The position numbers and the translations under genes were made by a program. The notes under the pieces are model-generated. The model was not told the DNA's origin and did no database searches. It was given only the letters and a program-made list of their open reading frames with translations. Positions 36,801 through 48,562 of a stretch of 64,000 nt of DNA are shown here, one piece after another. How positions within the stretch are numbered: position 1 is the stretch's first letter; each line of letters starts with the position of its first letter. Origin of the DNA: Craterostigma plantagineum (lineage: Eukaryota > Streptophyta > Magnoliopsida > Lamiales > Linderniaceae); assembly GCA_027422505.1 (NCBI GenBank), contig JAPQWV010000018.1, positions 19,052,001 to 19,116,000 on the forward strand, given 5' to 3'.

Positions 36801-39783
36801 TGTTGCATGAAGATTGATACGAGTTGCAGAGAAGTTGTGGCGAACCAAATTGACTTATCGCATGTTCTTGAATTATTTCACGGTGGAGATGATTGTGTAA
36901 GAGGAGTGTGTGTAGAGTTTCTATGTGAATTAGTTCGCTTAAACAGGTACGTATTACACTGTCACCATCTCGTTTATCATATGTCTAAACTTTTTACTAC
37001 AGCATCAGCGTTTCGAATCACTGCTGTATCTCAATCTGACTACTTGATTTATTACATACACAGGAGATCACTAGCCAACAAGATACTGTCGTTGATTAGA
37101 GAAGAAGGAACATTCAGCACAATGCACACACTTTTGGTTTATCTGCAAATGTGCCCTATGGAGCAGAAACCTTCTGTTGCTACACTACTTCTGCAACTTG
37201 ATCTACTGGTACGTTCTTGCTTCGTAAATTAGGGTCTAACTAACTAATTTTAGAATGTCGTGTGAAAAATATAAAATTTTAATTCCTAGGATGCACCGAG
37301 GAAGATGAGCATATATAGAGAAGAAGCAGTTGAAGCACTTATAGAAGCACTTGAACGGAAGGACTTTCCAAGTTCTCAGATATCAGCTCTTAAAGCTCTA
37401 TCATCTCTGTTCGGCCATTTGAGTTATTCGGGAGAGACGTATATGGAAGCAAATTTGCTAAAGATTGCGGGATTCGATCGACCACATAAGGATTCACCGA
37501 TGATGATGAGAAGAGATGAAATGAATATCAAAGATAAGGTGCCACATAACTCACTTTTCTGATATGGGATTCCTCCCATTTTCTTACTTACTTTCCATGC
37601 AAGTTTATTACATATCCACGTATACAGAAAGAGGAAGAGAGAGTTGCAAGAACATGGGAGAAGAGGGTGGGTTTCGTACTCTCAAACCACGAGAAAGGCG
37701 CTATATTCAAAGCCTTGGAGGAAATCTTCGAAAGCGGTTCATTAGAGGTAGCAAAGTCTTGTCTCATTATTGCAACATGGCTTGTCTACATGCTCTATTC
37801 CTTTCCGGACTGTGGAACAAGAGACATCGCTCGAAGAACGTTGCTCGAAAAGTACATTAACGTTTTACAATCTTCAAGGAACATTGAGGAGAATGTATTA
37901 GCTGCTCTTGCTTTGCGAGGATTCATTACAGAACAAGGTTGGTTTTTTTCCAGATCAAAACACAATTTTTACTAATATGATGATATCAATTACTCTATAT
38001 CTATCTTTTTAAGGTGGGCTTGATGAAGTTGGTTCATATGCCAAAAGCATATGGAGAACACTTAGGAGACTTCGGAAGCATTGTACCGTGGTCCATGATG
38101 TAATGAAATCCCTGATGAACTTGCAGTCTATCGATGCAGTAAGTTGTCTTCTTAATCAAAATTTTATCAGGCTTCAATGTGATGATGTAAGAGATTGATT
38201 AAATAGAAAAAAAAAAATTGTGTTCTATCAGGAAGAGCTGTGGTCTTGCGTTGAAGGACCTGAGATTGATGTTTCGATGAACGGAGAAATCCTTTCGATG
38301 GTTCACATAAGAAACCGTCTAATAACCAGCCATAGCGATGGAACTATCAAGGTATGTACGATCTCAACGTGTAATAACACTTCAATCGTATCCACTTTGG
38401 TATCATTTCATATTTAGAGATTCAGTTCTTTAACCGATACACAGTTTTTAGTTTATTCATAGAAACTGAAGTACTTTTGCTTTTTCTTTTCTTGTATTTA
38501 GGTTTGGGACGCGGGAAAAGATCTCCCAGATTGATTCAAGAAGCTCGTGAACATACAAAAGCTGTTACGTGCCTTTACGTTTCACCTTCGTGCGACAAGT
38601 TATACAGTGGATCTTTGGATAGAACCATCCGTGTAAGACTATAAAATCTTTTCCATGTAATAAAGCTAGAGAACGGCAGACAAGCAGAAAACAATTACCA
38701 GGAAAAAAAATATACCAGATCCACACATGAATATTCTAATCTAACTATATGATGTGATGGAAAAATTCTTACAGAAACTCGTCAATAATTCATTTCCGCA
38801 GGTTTGGTCGATCAAGCAAGAGGAAATACACTGTGTTCAGACACACGACGTAAAAGAGGCCGTGTTAGAGCTTGCAGCTAATGCTAGCGTCGCCTGTTTC
38901 TCGACTCAAGGATACGGTGTAAGGTTTTGTCCTTGAAACTAATACTTGTCTAAAATATATCACCCTTTTTCTTTTCACAGAGTTTGCATATATGCTGCCT
39001 ATAAAAACAAAGTGATACATATGTCTGTACAAACAGATTTATAACTGGTCAGGAGTTCCTAAACACATCAATTTCAGCAAGCAAGTCAAATGTCTTGCTT
39101 TGGACAAGGATAATAAGCTCTACTGTGGTTCTTCTAGCTACAGCATTCAGGTAAAAAACATCTTTCTCTGCAAATGGTTAGTGCCAAAACCGACATTTCT
39201 ATTGATTCTTCGGTTATATTAGGAGGTGGATTTAGGCTCGCACACATCGTCGACGTTTTACTCGGGCACGAAGAAGTTACTGGGGAAACAAACGATATAC
39301 TCACTTGAAATTCACAACGGTCTTCTATACTGCGGTGGATCATCTGTCGACGGTATAGCTGGGAAGGTATGAAACTAAAGAAGAAAATCACAATTTTAAA
39401 GTTCAATCGCTCAACTACAAGCATTCAAAGAATGTATATATGTTTAGGTATTTAAGCTCTCTAGCAAGGCGGTATAGGAATGCTTCGACGAGCCTCGACA
39501 TACAAAACATTACGGTTAACAACGACTTCATATTTGCGTCGACGAAGAGCGGAATCATCGAGGTTTGGCTGAGAGAGAGAGTTGCAAAGATTGCTTCCAT
39601 TAAAATGGAAATGAAAGGAGTTTAAAGATCATGTGCCTTTGCTCTGATGCTGATGGGCAGAAGCTCTTTGCTGGGAATTCTGATGGGAAAATTCAGGTAT
39701 TATTTCAATTGCAAATATGAAATATAGCAGTATCTTCATATTAAATATACATTATATTCTTGCAGGTTTGGAGTTTGGAATGA
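33867..39783 (+). CDS. LIN: U-box/WD40 E3 ubiquitin ligase, LIN/CERBERUS type
   Basis: ATG 33867 starts the LIN-specific N-terminal region, with HKEQCAERLSAE, YSDQAVLANLDWGIEALEEA, FARLDYAEKMLQVCAMLDSS and APELWKSLFLPHMGSIVGWY. A Ser-rich linker (34920-35420) follows. The U-box (35745-35960) reads PKDFVCPITGQIFNDPVTLE and QTYERKAIQEWINRGNTTCP. Armadillo-like helices occupy 36180-38140, and a WD40 propeller fills the rest (ITSHSDGTIKVWD, KLYSGSLDRTIRVWS, NKLYCGSSSYSIQEVDLGSH), ending VWSLE at 39783. In legumes LIN/CERBERUS is needed for rhizobial infection threads and arbuscular-mycorrhizal colonisation, acting with VAPYRIN. It is generally kept in mycorrhizal hosts. Single-base frame changes occur at 34273, 34540 and about 36690 in conserved sequence. 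No paralogue is adjacent. Confidence 0.9.
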
Positions 39784-40231
39784 AAAGAAACCACTCTCTA
39801 CTATACAATATTTTAATTTGTTCAATGTTGTTGTTATCTATCTTCACACACATACATAGATATAGCTGCGTCGGTCATCCATCCCCACCATTATATATTT
39901 GTACTTACACTTACGTCGATCTTACGAGGTTGTCGTCCTCCTTCATGTTCATCACGATAAAGATAGGCGAATTACTACTACTACTACTAACTACCTTAAA
40001 TTCTCCAAACTAGAGTATCTAAAAGATGGTTTCATCAAACATTAATTCGTTTAGTAAACTATATTACTTTTATTTCATGACAAGATCATAGAAAATGATA
40101 CCAACGCGAGAAAGAGTCCATAGTCGCAAGCTTTCTCCGTACACACACGCACACACACGTTACATGAAATATAAATATATAATTAATGTTACTACGCATG
40201 AATCTCATATCATCATCACAAGCTACGCCAA

Positions 40232-40570
40232 CTACGGATATTCGGACCAAAACCTCGTATCCACGTAGCCAAAATTCACAGAATCTTTAGGACCAAGCTG
40301 GTAACCGTTAAACTGACACGTGGGAAGTTGGGGAAGTCGTACGAGGATATCCTCAGATGGATTAAGAACGCGACTCAGAACACCTCACCACAGTTCAGCA
40401 GAAGTGTTTTCAGTTTGCAAGTGCAGTATTGAATATATCCACTTCATAAACTGAGTATCCTTCTTTTATACTACACACCTCCTCCTTCTGTCTGAGCAGC
40501 AGATCATCACCTCCTGCAGTGATGAAGCAGTGATCTTAGATGTCGAAGGCAACGAATGGGCACCTGCAAC

Positions 40571-40617
<47 letters not shown>

Positions 40618-40761
40618 GTGTGTGTGTGTGTTTAGAAAGAAAGCCATTGATGAAGATGTGTATCGTTGCAAACTAGGAATAAGGCATCGCAATATACCTT
40701 GAGGAGTTTTGGTTAGGAGGGTTAGGAACAGAAGAATCAGAGAGAGTTTAAGAGCATCCAT
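40232..40761 (-). CDS. small secreted protein, possibly TPD1-like
   Basis: ATG 40761 opens a typical signal peptide (MDALKLSLILLFLTLL) ending near TPQGAHS. Exon 1 is 40698-40761, with a good donor. Exon 2 begins at 40563 after an intron of AT/GT repeats. As read the frame stops at 40466 after 53 codons (ending RRRRCVV). One base later in frame, the same strand encodes EEVCSIKEGYSVYEVDIFNT, LLLNCGEVF, LNPSEDILVRLPQLPTCQFN and LGPKDSVNFGYVDTRF, with a stop at 40232. The Cys spacing and the NGYQLGPKDSVNF pattern resemble TPD1, a ligand in anther cell fate, and related secreted proteins. Given the one-base errors elsewhere, I favour a TPD1-like protein of about 160 residues. A 53-residue peptide, or a decayed gene, is the alternative. 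Confidence 0.45.
40569..40631. repeat. compound AT/GT microsatellite
   Basis: An AT run followed by a GT run with one interruption, inside the intron of the small secreted-protein gene. Confidence 0.9.
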
Positions 40762-41249
40762 TGTTGTATTCAATTAAACAGATTTCTAATGTAGTTTATT
40801 AATGATTGTATTGTTGTAGGGTTTATGATCATGCATGGGAGGATTTATAGCTCTGCGCAGAGCGAAGAGAGAACAGCTGTAGGAGAAATAATGCGTATCT
40901 TGTCTGAAATGGGCAAGGAAACAAATCAAGATTTTCATGAAGCTAGACTGGGAAATTATCATTTACTCCATCAAAAGAAAGCTTTGCTCTGACAGAGAAT
41001 GAAGCTTTAGGAATTACTAATTGATTCTCAAGCTATGTGCTTAGTTATTTATATCTATTTGTCACGGGCCATGATATAATATATTGTCAGCATATGTGTG
41101 TATTTGTCTTCACTTATATTTGTATCTGTGGTCCCAGATACATAGGTTTATGTACGTTGAGAAGAAAGAATATTCATACAAGAATGAAGTGATTGATCAT
41201 ATCAATTCATACAATATATACACACATTATATATATATTTCGGCTGTGA

Positions 41250-41571
41250 CATGTGGAGGCCGAAATGGTTGTTCGGCCGTGCCAAGCTCCGGCCGAAATT
41301 TTGGTTCGGCCGGTGCTGCGTCAGCGACACCCGCGATCAGCCGGCGAAGCAGGCCGACACCCGTGTTTCGGCCGTGCCAAGCGTCGGCCGAAATTTTGGT
41401 ACGGTCGGGACTTTTTTCAAACTATTTCGATCGTGTTCGCTAATTCGATCCGTTGTTCGAATTTATTTGTGCATGTAGTTTCAGTATTTCTTACCGAAAT
41501 TATATATTTAGTTAGTTTTTTCTTTTTATTTAATTTAAATATCATAAGGGCAAAAACGTCTTTTTCCAGCC
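41250..41571. repeat. GC-rich direct repeat and MITE arm, element remnants
   Basis: TTCGGCCGTGCCAAGC followed by CGGCCGAAATTTTGGT occurs twice (about 41272-41312 and 41368-41402), in a GC-rich patch resembling an LTR fragment. At 41480-41571 lies a sequence closely related to one arm of the 33409-33555 MITE (AATTATATATTTAGTTAG, then AAATATCATAAGGGC and CGTCT). A 144-codon open frame across the patch has no family resemblance. Confidence 0.5.
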
Positions 41572-43289
41572 CTTTAGGGGCGGTGACTAGGAAAAAGGGG
41601 GCGGTACATAAAATAGAATTCCCTTTCTTTAATGAACATATTTCACTCATCAAATCATACATCTTAGATTCAAGTAAGTGGGAGTGAAGACAAGTTACAC
41701 AAATAAAATTTACATATTAGAAAACAAAGAAAAAATCCAAACTATGCTAGGAGTGGCGATGTCGAATTTGGGATGTGGATTTTTTTTATTATTTTCATTA
41801 AATACGACGGGAATCCCATCACAATTTTAAGAACACAGAGGCATTTCACGAGATTTCGATATCAAGTAAAATCTTGTGCAACGACGACTGTCACCTGTCA
41901 GAAAGCTTACGACGAATTTCAGGCCTTTTCGTTATGTATGTATTACTTTATAATGGTCTACACGTTAACAATAATGCTCCAAATAGAGATACAACGGGGC
42001 CGGCTGAAGGGGTTTGCTAGGATCCGGAACCCGCCCGCTCCGCCTAAACAAACCCATCCACCCGAACCCCAATCCGGGTCTGGTGGGTGACCGCGCCAGA
42101 CCCAGTGTTTTTTATTTATTTTTTTTACTTTATTTTTTATTTTTTTTATGTATATATTTATATAATTATTAATACTATCTATATTGTATATATATAGAAA
42201 ACATGTTAATATATTATATAAATATAATTAATATTCTATATAAATGTTATTGCGTGAGCACCATCCGTGGGTACCTGTTGTGTGGCATTTTTTTGTGCCA
42301 CCTCAACATTAAATCAACCCCTGACGGTTCACTAATCCCATGTGTAGGATATAGATCAATAAAAAATTCCATTGTATGCTGATTTGGTGCGTAATGGGTT
42401 GGTGCTCACGAAGTGCTCAGCAAGGGGAGCACCATAACATTACTCATATATTCTATATTTACATATTTCTAATAATATTTATATATAAATATTAACCGAG
42501 GCGATTTTGAGGTGGGGTTGACCAAAACTGACATCTGTCCCGGATCGGGGGGTTGAGACAATAGAAACCCATCCGTCCAATAACCTGAATATGTTAAGAA
42601 AAAACAATGCCCCACTAGGAGCGGGTTTTGGCGTGACCGGATTTAGAAAAAACAATCGCCCCATTGCCATCCCTAGCTCCAGATAAGGGTCAATCAACCA
42701 TTAAGACATTAAGATATAAGATATACAATTTTAACTTAACGCAATCGTATTTGAAGATCAAGCTCATTATACATAGCAAAAGTCAAAACCCAAAAGTATT
42801 AATATTTGATCTACAAACTAAATAATTCACTTGCTTTCATCAGCTAGAAGATCAAAATAGAATATACAAGCAAAAGATTTGATTAGTCAAAAAACATGTA
42901 TATTACTGAAGTAATTTAAACAATGGCACGAAGGTTTTATTTGTGTCTGCACGTGATCGATAAAGTCAAACTAATGTTTGTTGACATGTTACCCAAAATA
43001 CAGTAGCCATAATTAACCTATTTAATAGTTAGTAGATTACGACAAACACTATTCCTTAAACCCATACGCATTTATAATATGTTTTATAAATATCGATTTG
43101 TTCGAACGAATGATGCTGAGTTTCGATGAATCTTATGTAATACAATGCAATAACAAGCTTGGCAGTTACAGATAAACAACCGATTCTTTACAAACATGTA
43201 TCTCGAAGATGAAGTGAGGCTCAGAACTAAAAGCAAATAGCTATTCGATTTTTTGATGCTGTCGGCCTTCGAGACGATGAATCCTCTGC
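41572..43289. other. intergenic, likely decayed DNA-transposon remnants
   Basis: No gene is seen. GCTAGGAGTGGCGATG at about 41747 and the inverse of GCTAGGGATGGCAATG ending near 42676 look like degenerate hAT-type terminal repeats, but no 8-bp target duplication is found. Nested inside, 42243-42445 has GTGAGCACCATCC and the inverted GGTTGGTGCTCAC, suggestive of a foldback element. The rest, including 42690-43289, is AT-rich with no recognised feature. Confidence 0.35.
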
Positions 43290-44673
43290 CTATTCTTGCT
43301 TTTCGAGTTCTCCCATTCTTTCGATGATCGCCTGCACGTTATCAGTCGAAGAACGAAATGTAATACAATCAATTAGATACGAGCATAACGTATATTTTTA
43401 GATCGACGTTTGGTAAAGGTCATTACCTTCTTGCTCGTTTCTTGGAGTTCCCCAGCAAGTATGAACTCATCCAATATAAGGTATACCTTCAACGCAAAAG
43501 TTAAGTAACAGTGATGAAATAATCATACATATAATGCAACAGTGCAGCTCAATAATCCAATTCGTAGGCCCATTCTAATCTTGTTCAGAGTATCAACAGT
43601 AGCGTATAGGAGATGAGCTCATAGTAGATGAACCTAACACAATGCTTTTTGGCAATTCACTGACTGGAAACAAGATATCATCGACATCAAGATTTTAAGG
43701 ATGGATTAAATCTCTTGGTTTAACTTTCTACACCATGGATTATGAATCATGGGCATTAGTCAAATTTCAAGGGGGTCTGGTTTGACAGTAAGGTAACGGC
43801 CCTCAAATTTTAAGTTTTTGGCCATAGTTCGGTGAGCAACGGACTCAGACAATTTCCATGTAAGGTATTCAAGAAAAGCTAGAAAGCAAGACAGGCAAAG
43901 CAATTATGCATTTCATGTGAAAGTTGGCTTATGTTATGCCTTACGGTAACTTAAAAGAACAGAAAGGTTTTAAGCCTTTTTGATGGAAACATTTCAAACT
44001 TCGAAATTTGATCCATGGTAGACACAATCTCTGATTGTTGTAGAATCTAAGAAATTTATCAACTTACCTTGTGGAAATAAATACTAGATCGAGCTCGCAC
44101 ACATTGCTGAAGAAATGATCGAGTATCTCCACGAACAAGTGAATCGACTCCAAGTACGCCAACTCATTGTCCGTAATGTCCACACAAAGCGAGAAAAACA
44201 ACCCAGCATATCGCCTGTATATAATCTTATGCGTACGAAACTGCAGATTCGAGCCGTTAACAAACCGTTCATTATAATCAGTATGCCCAGAACGAGAGAT
44301 TAACCAAATCACTGACCTCAACAAAGTTCGTAAATTTAGGATCCCTATTAACAACCAGCCGATGAACCTGCAATTGCCATGTAACAAGCGAGCATGTCAT
44401 TTAAACAGAGGTAAACGCAAAAACGAGCTGAAATTCACTTCAGAAACAAGTTCAATTACCTCGTACTCGACCTTATGCTTCTCGGATTCTTCGAGCGGTA
44501 TGTAATATTTGGCCAGGCGAGTTTTTCCCTGCCTGTTTTGCAATAATATGAATCGGATCTGCAAATTTCAGACACGAAACATTGATGCATCGGCGTGACT
44601 ACAGAAATGTGAAATGCTTCCAAACAAAAATTAAACTTGACACAAGAGAGAAAGATTAGGGTTTAGCTACCAT
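43290..44673 (-). CDS. AP2S: AP-2 adaptor complex sigma subunit
   Basis: The small subunit of the AP-2 clathrin adaptor at the plasma membrane; it stabilises the core and contributes to dileucine-cargo binding during endocytosis. The protein is about 142 residues, the family length. The first coding exon holds only the ATG (44671-44673). Exon 2 (44460-44558) gives [19 protein letters not shown] and [13 protein letters not shown]. Later exons give [77 protein letters not shown] and [13 protein letters not shown], with the stop at 43290-43292. One A is missing in the run at 44079-44081 (LVFNFHK expected). The choice of sigma-2 over sigma-1 rests on [19 protein letters not shown] and [13 protein letters not shown]. 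It is transcribed away from TRM6. Confidence 0.92.
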
Positions 44674-45010
44674 TTTCGTAGAGATCGATTTGAGCTTTAA
44701 CCTAAGCGAATCGCCGAGATCGATGAGCTGCGTAGATTGGTGAAAGATGTTTTACATAGAAGTCAAAGGTCAAACATGATGAGAAGCAAAAAGAAAGATA
44801 TTAAATAACTAAATAAATAAATAAATACATAATTCTTTAGCACACAAAATGGGCCAAAAGGCCCACAACGTTCTGAGAATATTCTTAAAGGGTTTAATGG
44901 TTTATCATTATCCTCTTTCTCAAATACCTAAAACCCTTAATCCCCAAATCAATCGGCTCCATCTTCCCTTCAAAGGCTGTTTTAGGAGCTATACGATTCA
45001 TCAGTTTGCA
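44674..45010. promoter_or_regulatory. compact divergent promoter AP-2 sigma / TRM6
   Basis: Only 337 bp separate the two start codons. The palindromic pair TGGGCCAAAAGGCCCA at about 44850-44865 is a site-II/TCP-type element typical of plant housekeeping and translation-related promoters. An ATG at 44849, in frame with TRM6, overlaps this element and is therefore probably upstream of the transcription start. Confidence 0.55.
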
Positions 45011-46319
45011 ATGTCAGCCGAAAATTCAGAACGTAATTCAACCGTTCCCAATTCTAGAGTCACTTGGGAAGGTTGCAGTGTTTTGCTCGACATCAACGAT
45101 GGAGATCGGGTGGTTTTTGCTCGCCTTACGTCTGGATCGTAAGATTTTGGCTTTTTTTTTTATCGTTGTGGAAACTTGTAGAATAACCTTGCAGCGGCAT
45201 TTGTCAAATTGCTCATATTTCTGAACTGTATTCATGAGATAAGATTACTTTACTTATGATTAGTATGATTCATGTCAAGACGAGTTATGCATGTATTTGT
45301 CTGAACAACCTATTGGAATGCTTGCTGTTTTTGTTATGCGTGTAATGAGTGTCGGCAGTTGTGTGTTATATGGTTTTTGAAGGAAAGTAAAGATTGGGGA
45401 CAAGCAGTGCTCTCTGCAGCCTTTGATTGGGTGCCCGTTCGGATCGTACTTTCAGCTAGAAGTTGGGAAAGAAGGGTCTCTCCTCTCGCGTGTCATTCCA
45501 TCGTCAGGTTTCCATTTTTAACTTATACTTTGTTCGAAGACTAATTTTTCTTTTCCAGATTATGTGAATTCGAAGCCAATGTATGTAGGTGAAAGTAATG
45601 TATTCTTACACATAATACATAATCACATTTTTTGAGCATGTTCCGGAGCTAGTAGACTGAAAGAACGATGTCACAATCTCTTTTTTGTCTATGCACTCTG
45701 TTGTGAGAACGTTTGGGATAAGCATGAAGTTTGTTCATAGTGATAATTGTTTTAGGTATGAGAGATACGATCGTTGCAATAACATCTGTCCGTGATATTG
45801 ACTATTGATGTATCCACTGAGTCTGACTAATATTGATAACTATGCGCAAACTCTTTCTGCGGTAGGTATGCTCCTTAGAAATCTGATTACTTGAATGTGC
45901 AGAATCTTCTGTATCAGCCATTGATAATGGAGACACAATAAATGGTGAACATATGGAGCAATGCAGAGATAACCGGGCAATAATTGATAATAATACTGCC
46001 CAGAGTCTGACTAATGAAGATATTGATGACATGAAGAGGTAAAATTTTATGGTACAAACCAATTTAGATTAGTTCAATCTCTCCATTGTCATAGACGAGC
46101 AGTTGCCCAGACTTTGGGGCATGTATATGTTGTTGATTACAGCTTCCCCCTAGTCAGTGCTATATTGTGTCATATAGAGTTTTACATAATAAGTTCGTTG
46201 CAGAAAAAGGGCAACTGGAGACGAAATAGTTGAGGCGCTCATCGCAAACAGTGCAACGTACGGCAAGAAAACAGCTTTTTCTCAGGTACCTAACATTTAG
46301 AGTATCAATCCAAGCTTGT

Positions 46320-46356
<37 letters not shown>

Positions 46357-48276
46357 ATATGTTTACATATTTATTTACGCATTCTGATCTTTTGTTCTCA
46401 GGAGAAGTACCGAATAAAGAAGCAGAAAAAATATGCACCCAGAGTATTGGTGAGACGCCCATCTTCCCGAAGGTTGGTTAATTGGCTTTACTCGTTTACT
46501 ATTCGTATGTTAATGTGTCGAACATCTGATTTATTGTATTTTTCTCGGTATTTTATGTTTGTTTTCTTTACTTTTGACATCTGATTTCTGATGGTCATCT
46601 TATCGATGATATATATTGTTCCTTTCAGCATATGTGAAGCATACTTCAAGAAACATCCTGAAAAAATTGGGTCAGTAGACTAACCTATATGTGCTTTCTT
46701 TTTATATTCTACTCGACATGGTGTTTCAGTCATCAATTCCTCATCCTAGAAGAATTCGAAATGTAGCTCATTGCTTTGCACTTTGGCGTGATAGGTTTCT
46801 GAGAGTGGATACACTGTCTCTTATACTCTCTCTGGCTAATGTTACTTCAAACTCAGATGTTCTTACAGTGGATATGCTTGATGGTATAATTACTGGTTCT
46901 GTAGCAGAGCGATTGGGAGGTGATGCCAACATTTCCTCCAAATGATCAGTTCGTTTTATCTTTCATGGGCTTCGATCTTCGGTTAAACCTTGATAAACCA
47001 ATTAAAAGTATTTGCATAAACATATACTTAACAAGCAGATCTTTTTCTTCTTTCAGGAACTGGTAACGTTTGCAACACATACATTGGAAGCACACCTTAT
47101 CCTGTTAGCATTGTTCAAATGTTCAACTTCAGTGAGGAGACATGCAAAAGGTACTTTTTTTTCCTTATGATTGGAGTTTGGTTTGGTGGTGCACATACCT
47201 CGATATTAGGTAATTGGTTTTCATCGGAATCAATTTTTGTCAGCAGTAAGAACTGAATATTTCTTTTTGTTCTTTTTCACAATTGCCAGGATTGTGCACG
47301 CTTCTGTGGCTGAACTCCGTCCCTCTAGAATTTCAAAAACGCTCTATCAGTTTCAAGACACTACCGACACTACATCCCAACTAAATGCATGTATTTTTAT
47401 TTCTTATTGATATGTGTTTGTATATAGTTTTGTTTTGTTCCTATAACTAGATTACGAATGTGCAGAAACCAGATCTATCCCCTACATCAGCTATAGACAT
47501 GGTCAGCATCGGAGAAACCTTTGAAGGGACTGCAGAAACAAGGAATAGTGTACCCAATTCCCCAAGAACTATGAAAAGTGTAAAGGCTGGTGGTAAGGCC
47601 TCATCAGAGACTATCAAGTTCTGGAAAGAAAATGGATTTTCCAGGTATTTTGCCGATGAGATTAGGGCCAACTTAATAGTGAAAATTTGTGATCTTTTAT
47701 GATTACCAACTAAATATTAGTTCTCCAATAATTATATTCAGTTTGATCATTGCTGCTCCTGAGATGGATGCTTGGAGTATTGCTAGAGAAGTTGTACCAC
47801 TTTTATCATATTCTGCCCCATTTGTCATCTATCACCAATACCTCCAGGTAAAAATGAACCGCTTCTATTATACAGAGTAGACATCGAAAAGGATCGACAA
47901 AATTGACCATGGAGTAATTCATTGAAGCCAATCTCAATTCACAATATATTAAATTCAAATTATACTATTTCTCCATGTCCATCCTCTGTTCTTGTTGCAG
48001 CCTCTAGCCTCATGCATGCACAATCTCCAAGTCGAGAAGATGGCAATTGGTTTACAAATATCAGAACCTTGGCTGCGCGAATATCAGGTCTTCACTCGAT
48101 TTTCCAACGCTTGGCTGTTATTTCTCCATTTATCATCCTTTTTTGCTGTGAAATCAATGGGTTGAGTTGCTTCGAAAAATTTGCAGGTTCTTCCCTTGAG
48201 AACTCATCCACTTATGCAGATGAGTTCGTCGGGAGGCTATATTCTGAGTGGCACAAGGATTGCCGAATCCAGTTAA
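45011..48276 (+). CDS. TRM6: tRNA m1A58 methyltransferase non-catalytic subunit TRM6
   Basis: TRM6 (yeast Gcd10) pairs with the catalytic TRM61 and binds tRNA for N1-methylation of A58, which stabilises initiator tRNA-Met. Starting at ATG 45011, exons give TWEGCSVLLDINDGDRVVFA, CSLQPLIGCPFGSYFQLEVG, LTNEDIDDMKR, GDEIVEALIANSATYGKKTA, YRIKKQKKYAPRVLVRRPS, ICEAYFKKHPEKIG, VDTLSLILSLANVTSNSDVL and VCNTYIGSTPYPVSIVQMFN. They continue with RPSRISKTLYQFQD, IIAAPEMDAWSIAREVVPLL, FVIYHQYLQPLASCMHNLQV, MAIGLQISEPWLREYQVLPL and the C-terminus GGYILSGTRIAESS. An in-frame extension of 54 codons from 44849 exists but overlaps the promoter element. Introns are short; one base appears to be lost in the exon ending near 45507. 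Confidence 0.9.
46321..46351. repeat. CA microsatellite in TRM6 intron
   Basis: About fifteen CA dinucleotides followed by TATATA within an intron. The 100-codon antisense frame over it is an artefact. Confidence 0.9.
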
Positions 48277-48562
48277 ACTTCTCCGACCAAGCTCATCATT
48301 TGTCGTGAGGAATTATTTATTTTATTTCGTCGTAGTAAAAAATTATTACTCCAAGATTTGGTGTATTTAATCAGATGTTTCCGTATAAGCAATAGAAGAT
48401 TAGAATTTAGACTTGGATTATCAACCTATCTATCCACAGTGATAAAGCTTCATATAAAATTTTTCAATATGAAACCAAAACCTGCGATTAACTGGATCAT
48501 AATAGGTAATGGATATGTTTATAAAAGAATCCACATTACTTAACATCTACCAATTTAACTAT

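Noticed and set aside
41747..42676. Possible complete hAT element
   Set aside because: Terminal sequences are similar but diverged, and no 8-bp target duplication is visible; kept only as a remnant note.
46160..46462. 100-codon antisense open frame
   Set aside because: Runs through the CA microsatellite inside a TRM6 intron and has no recognisable domain.
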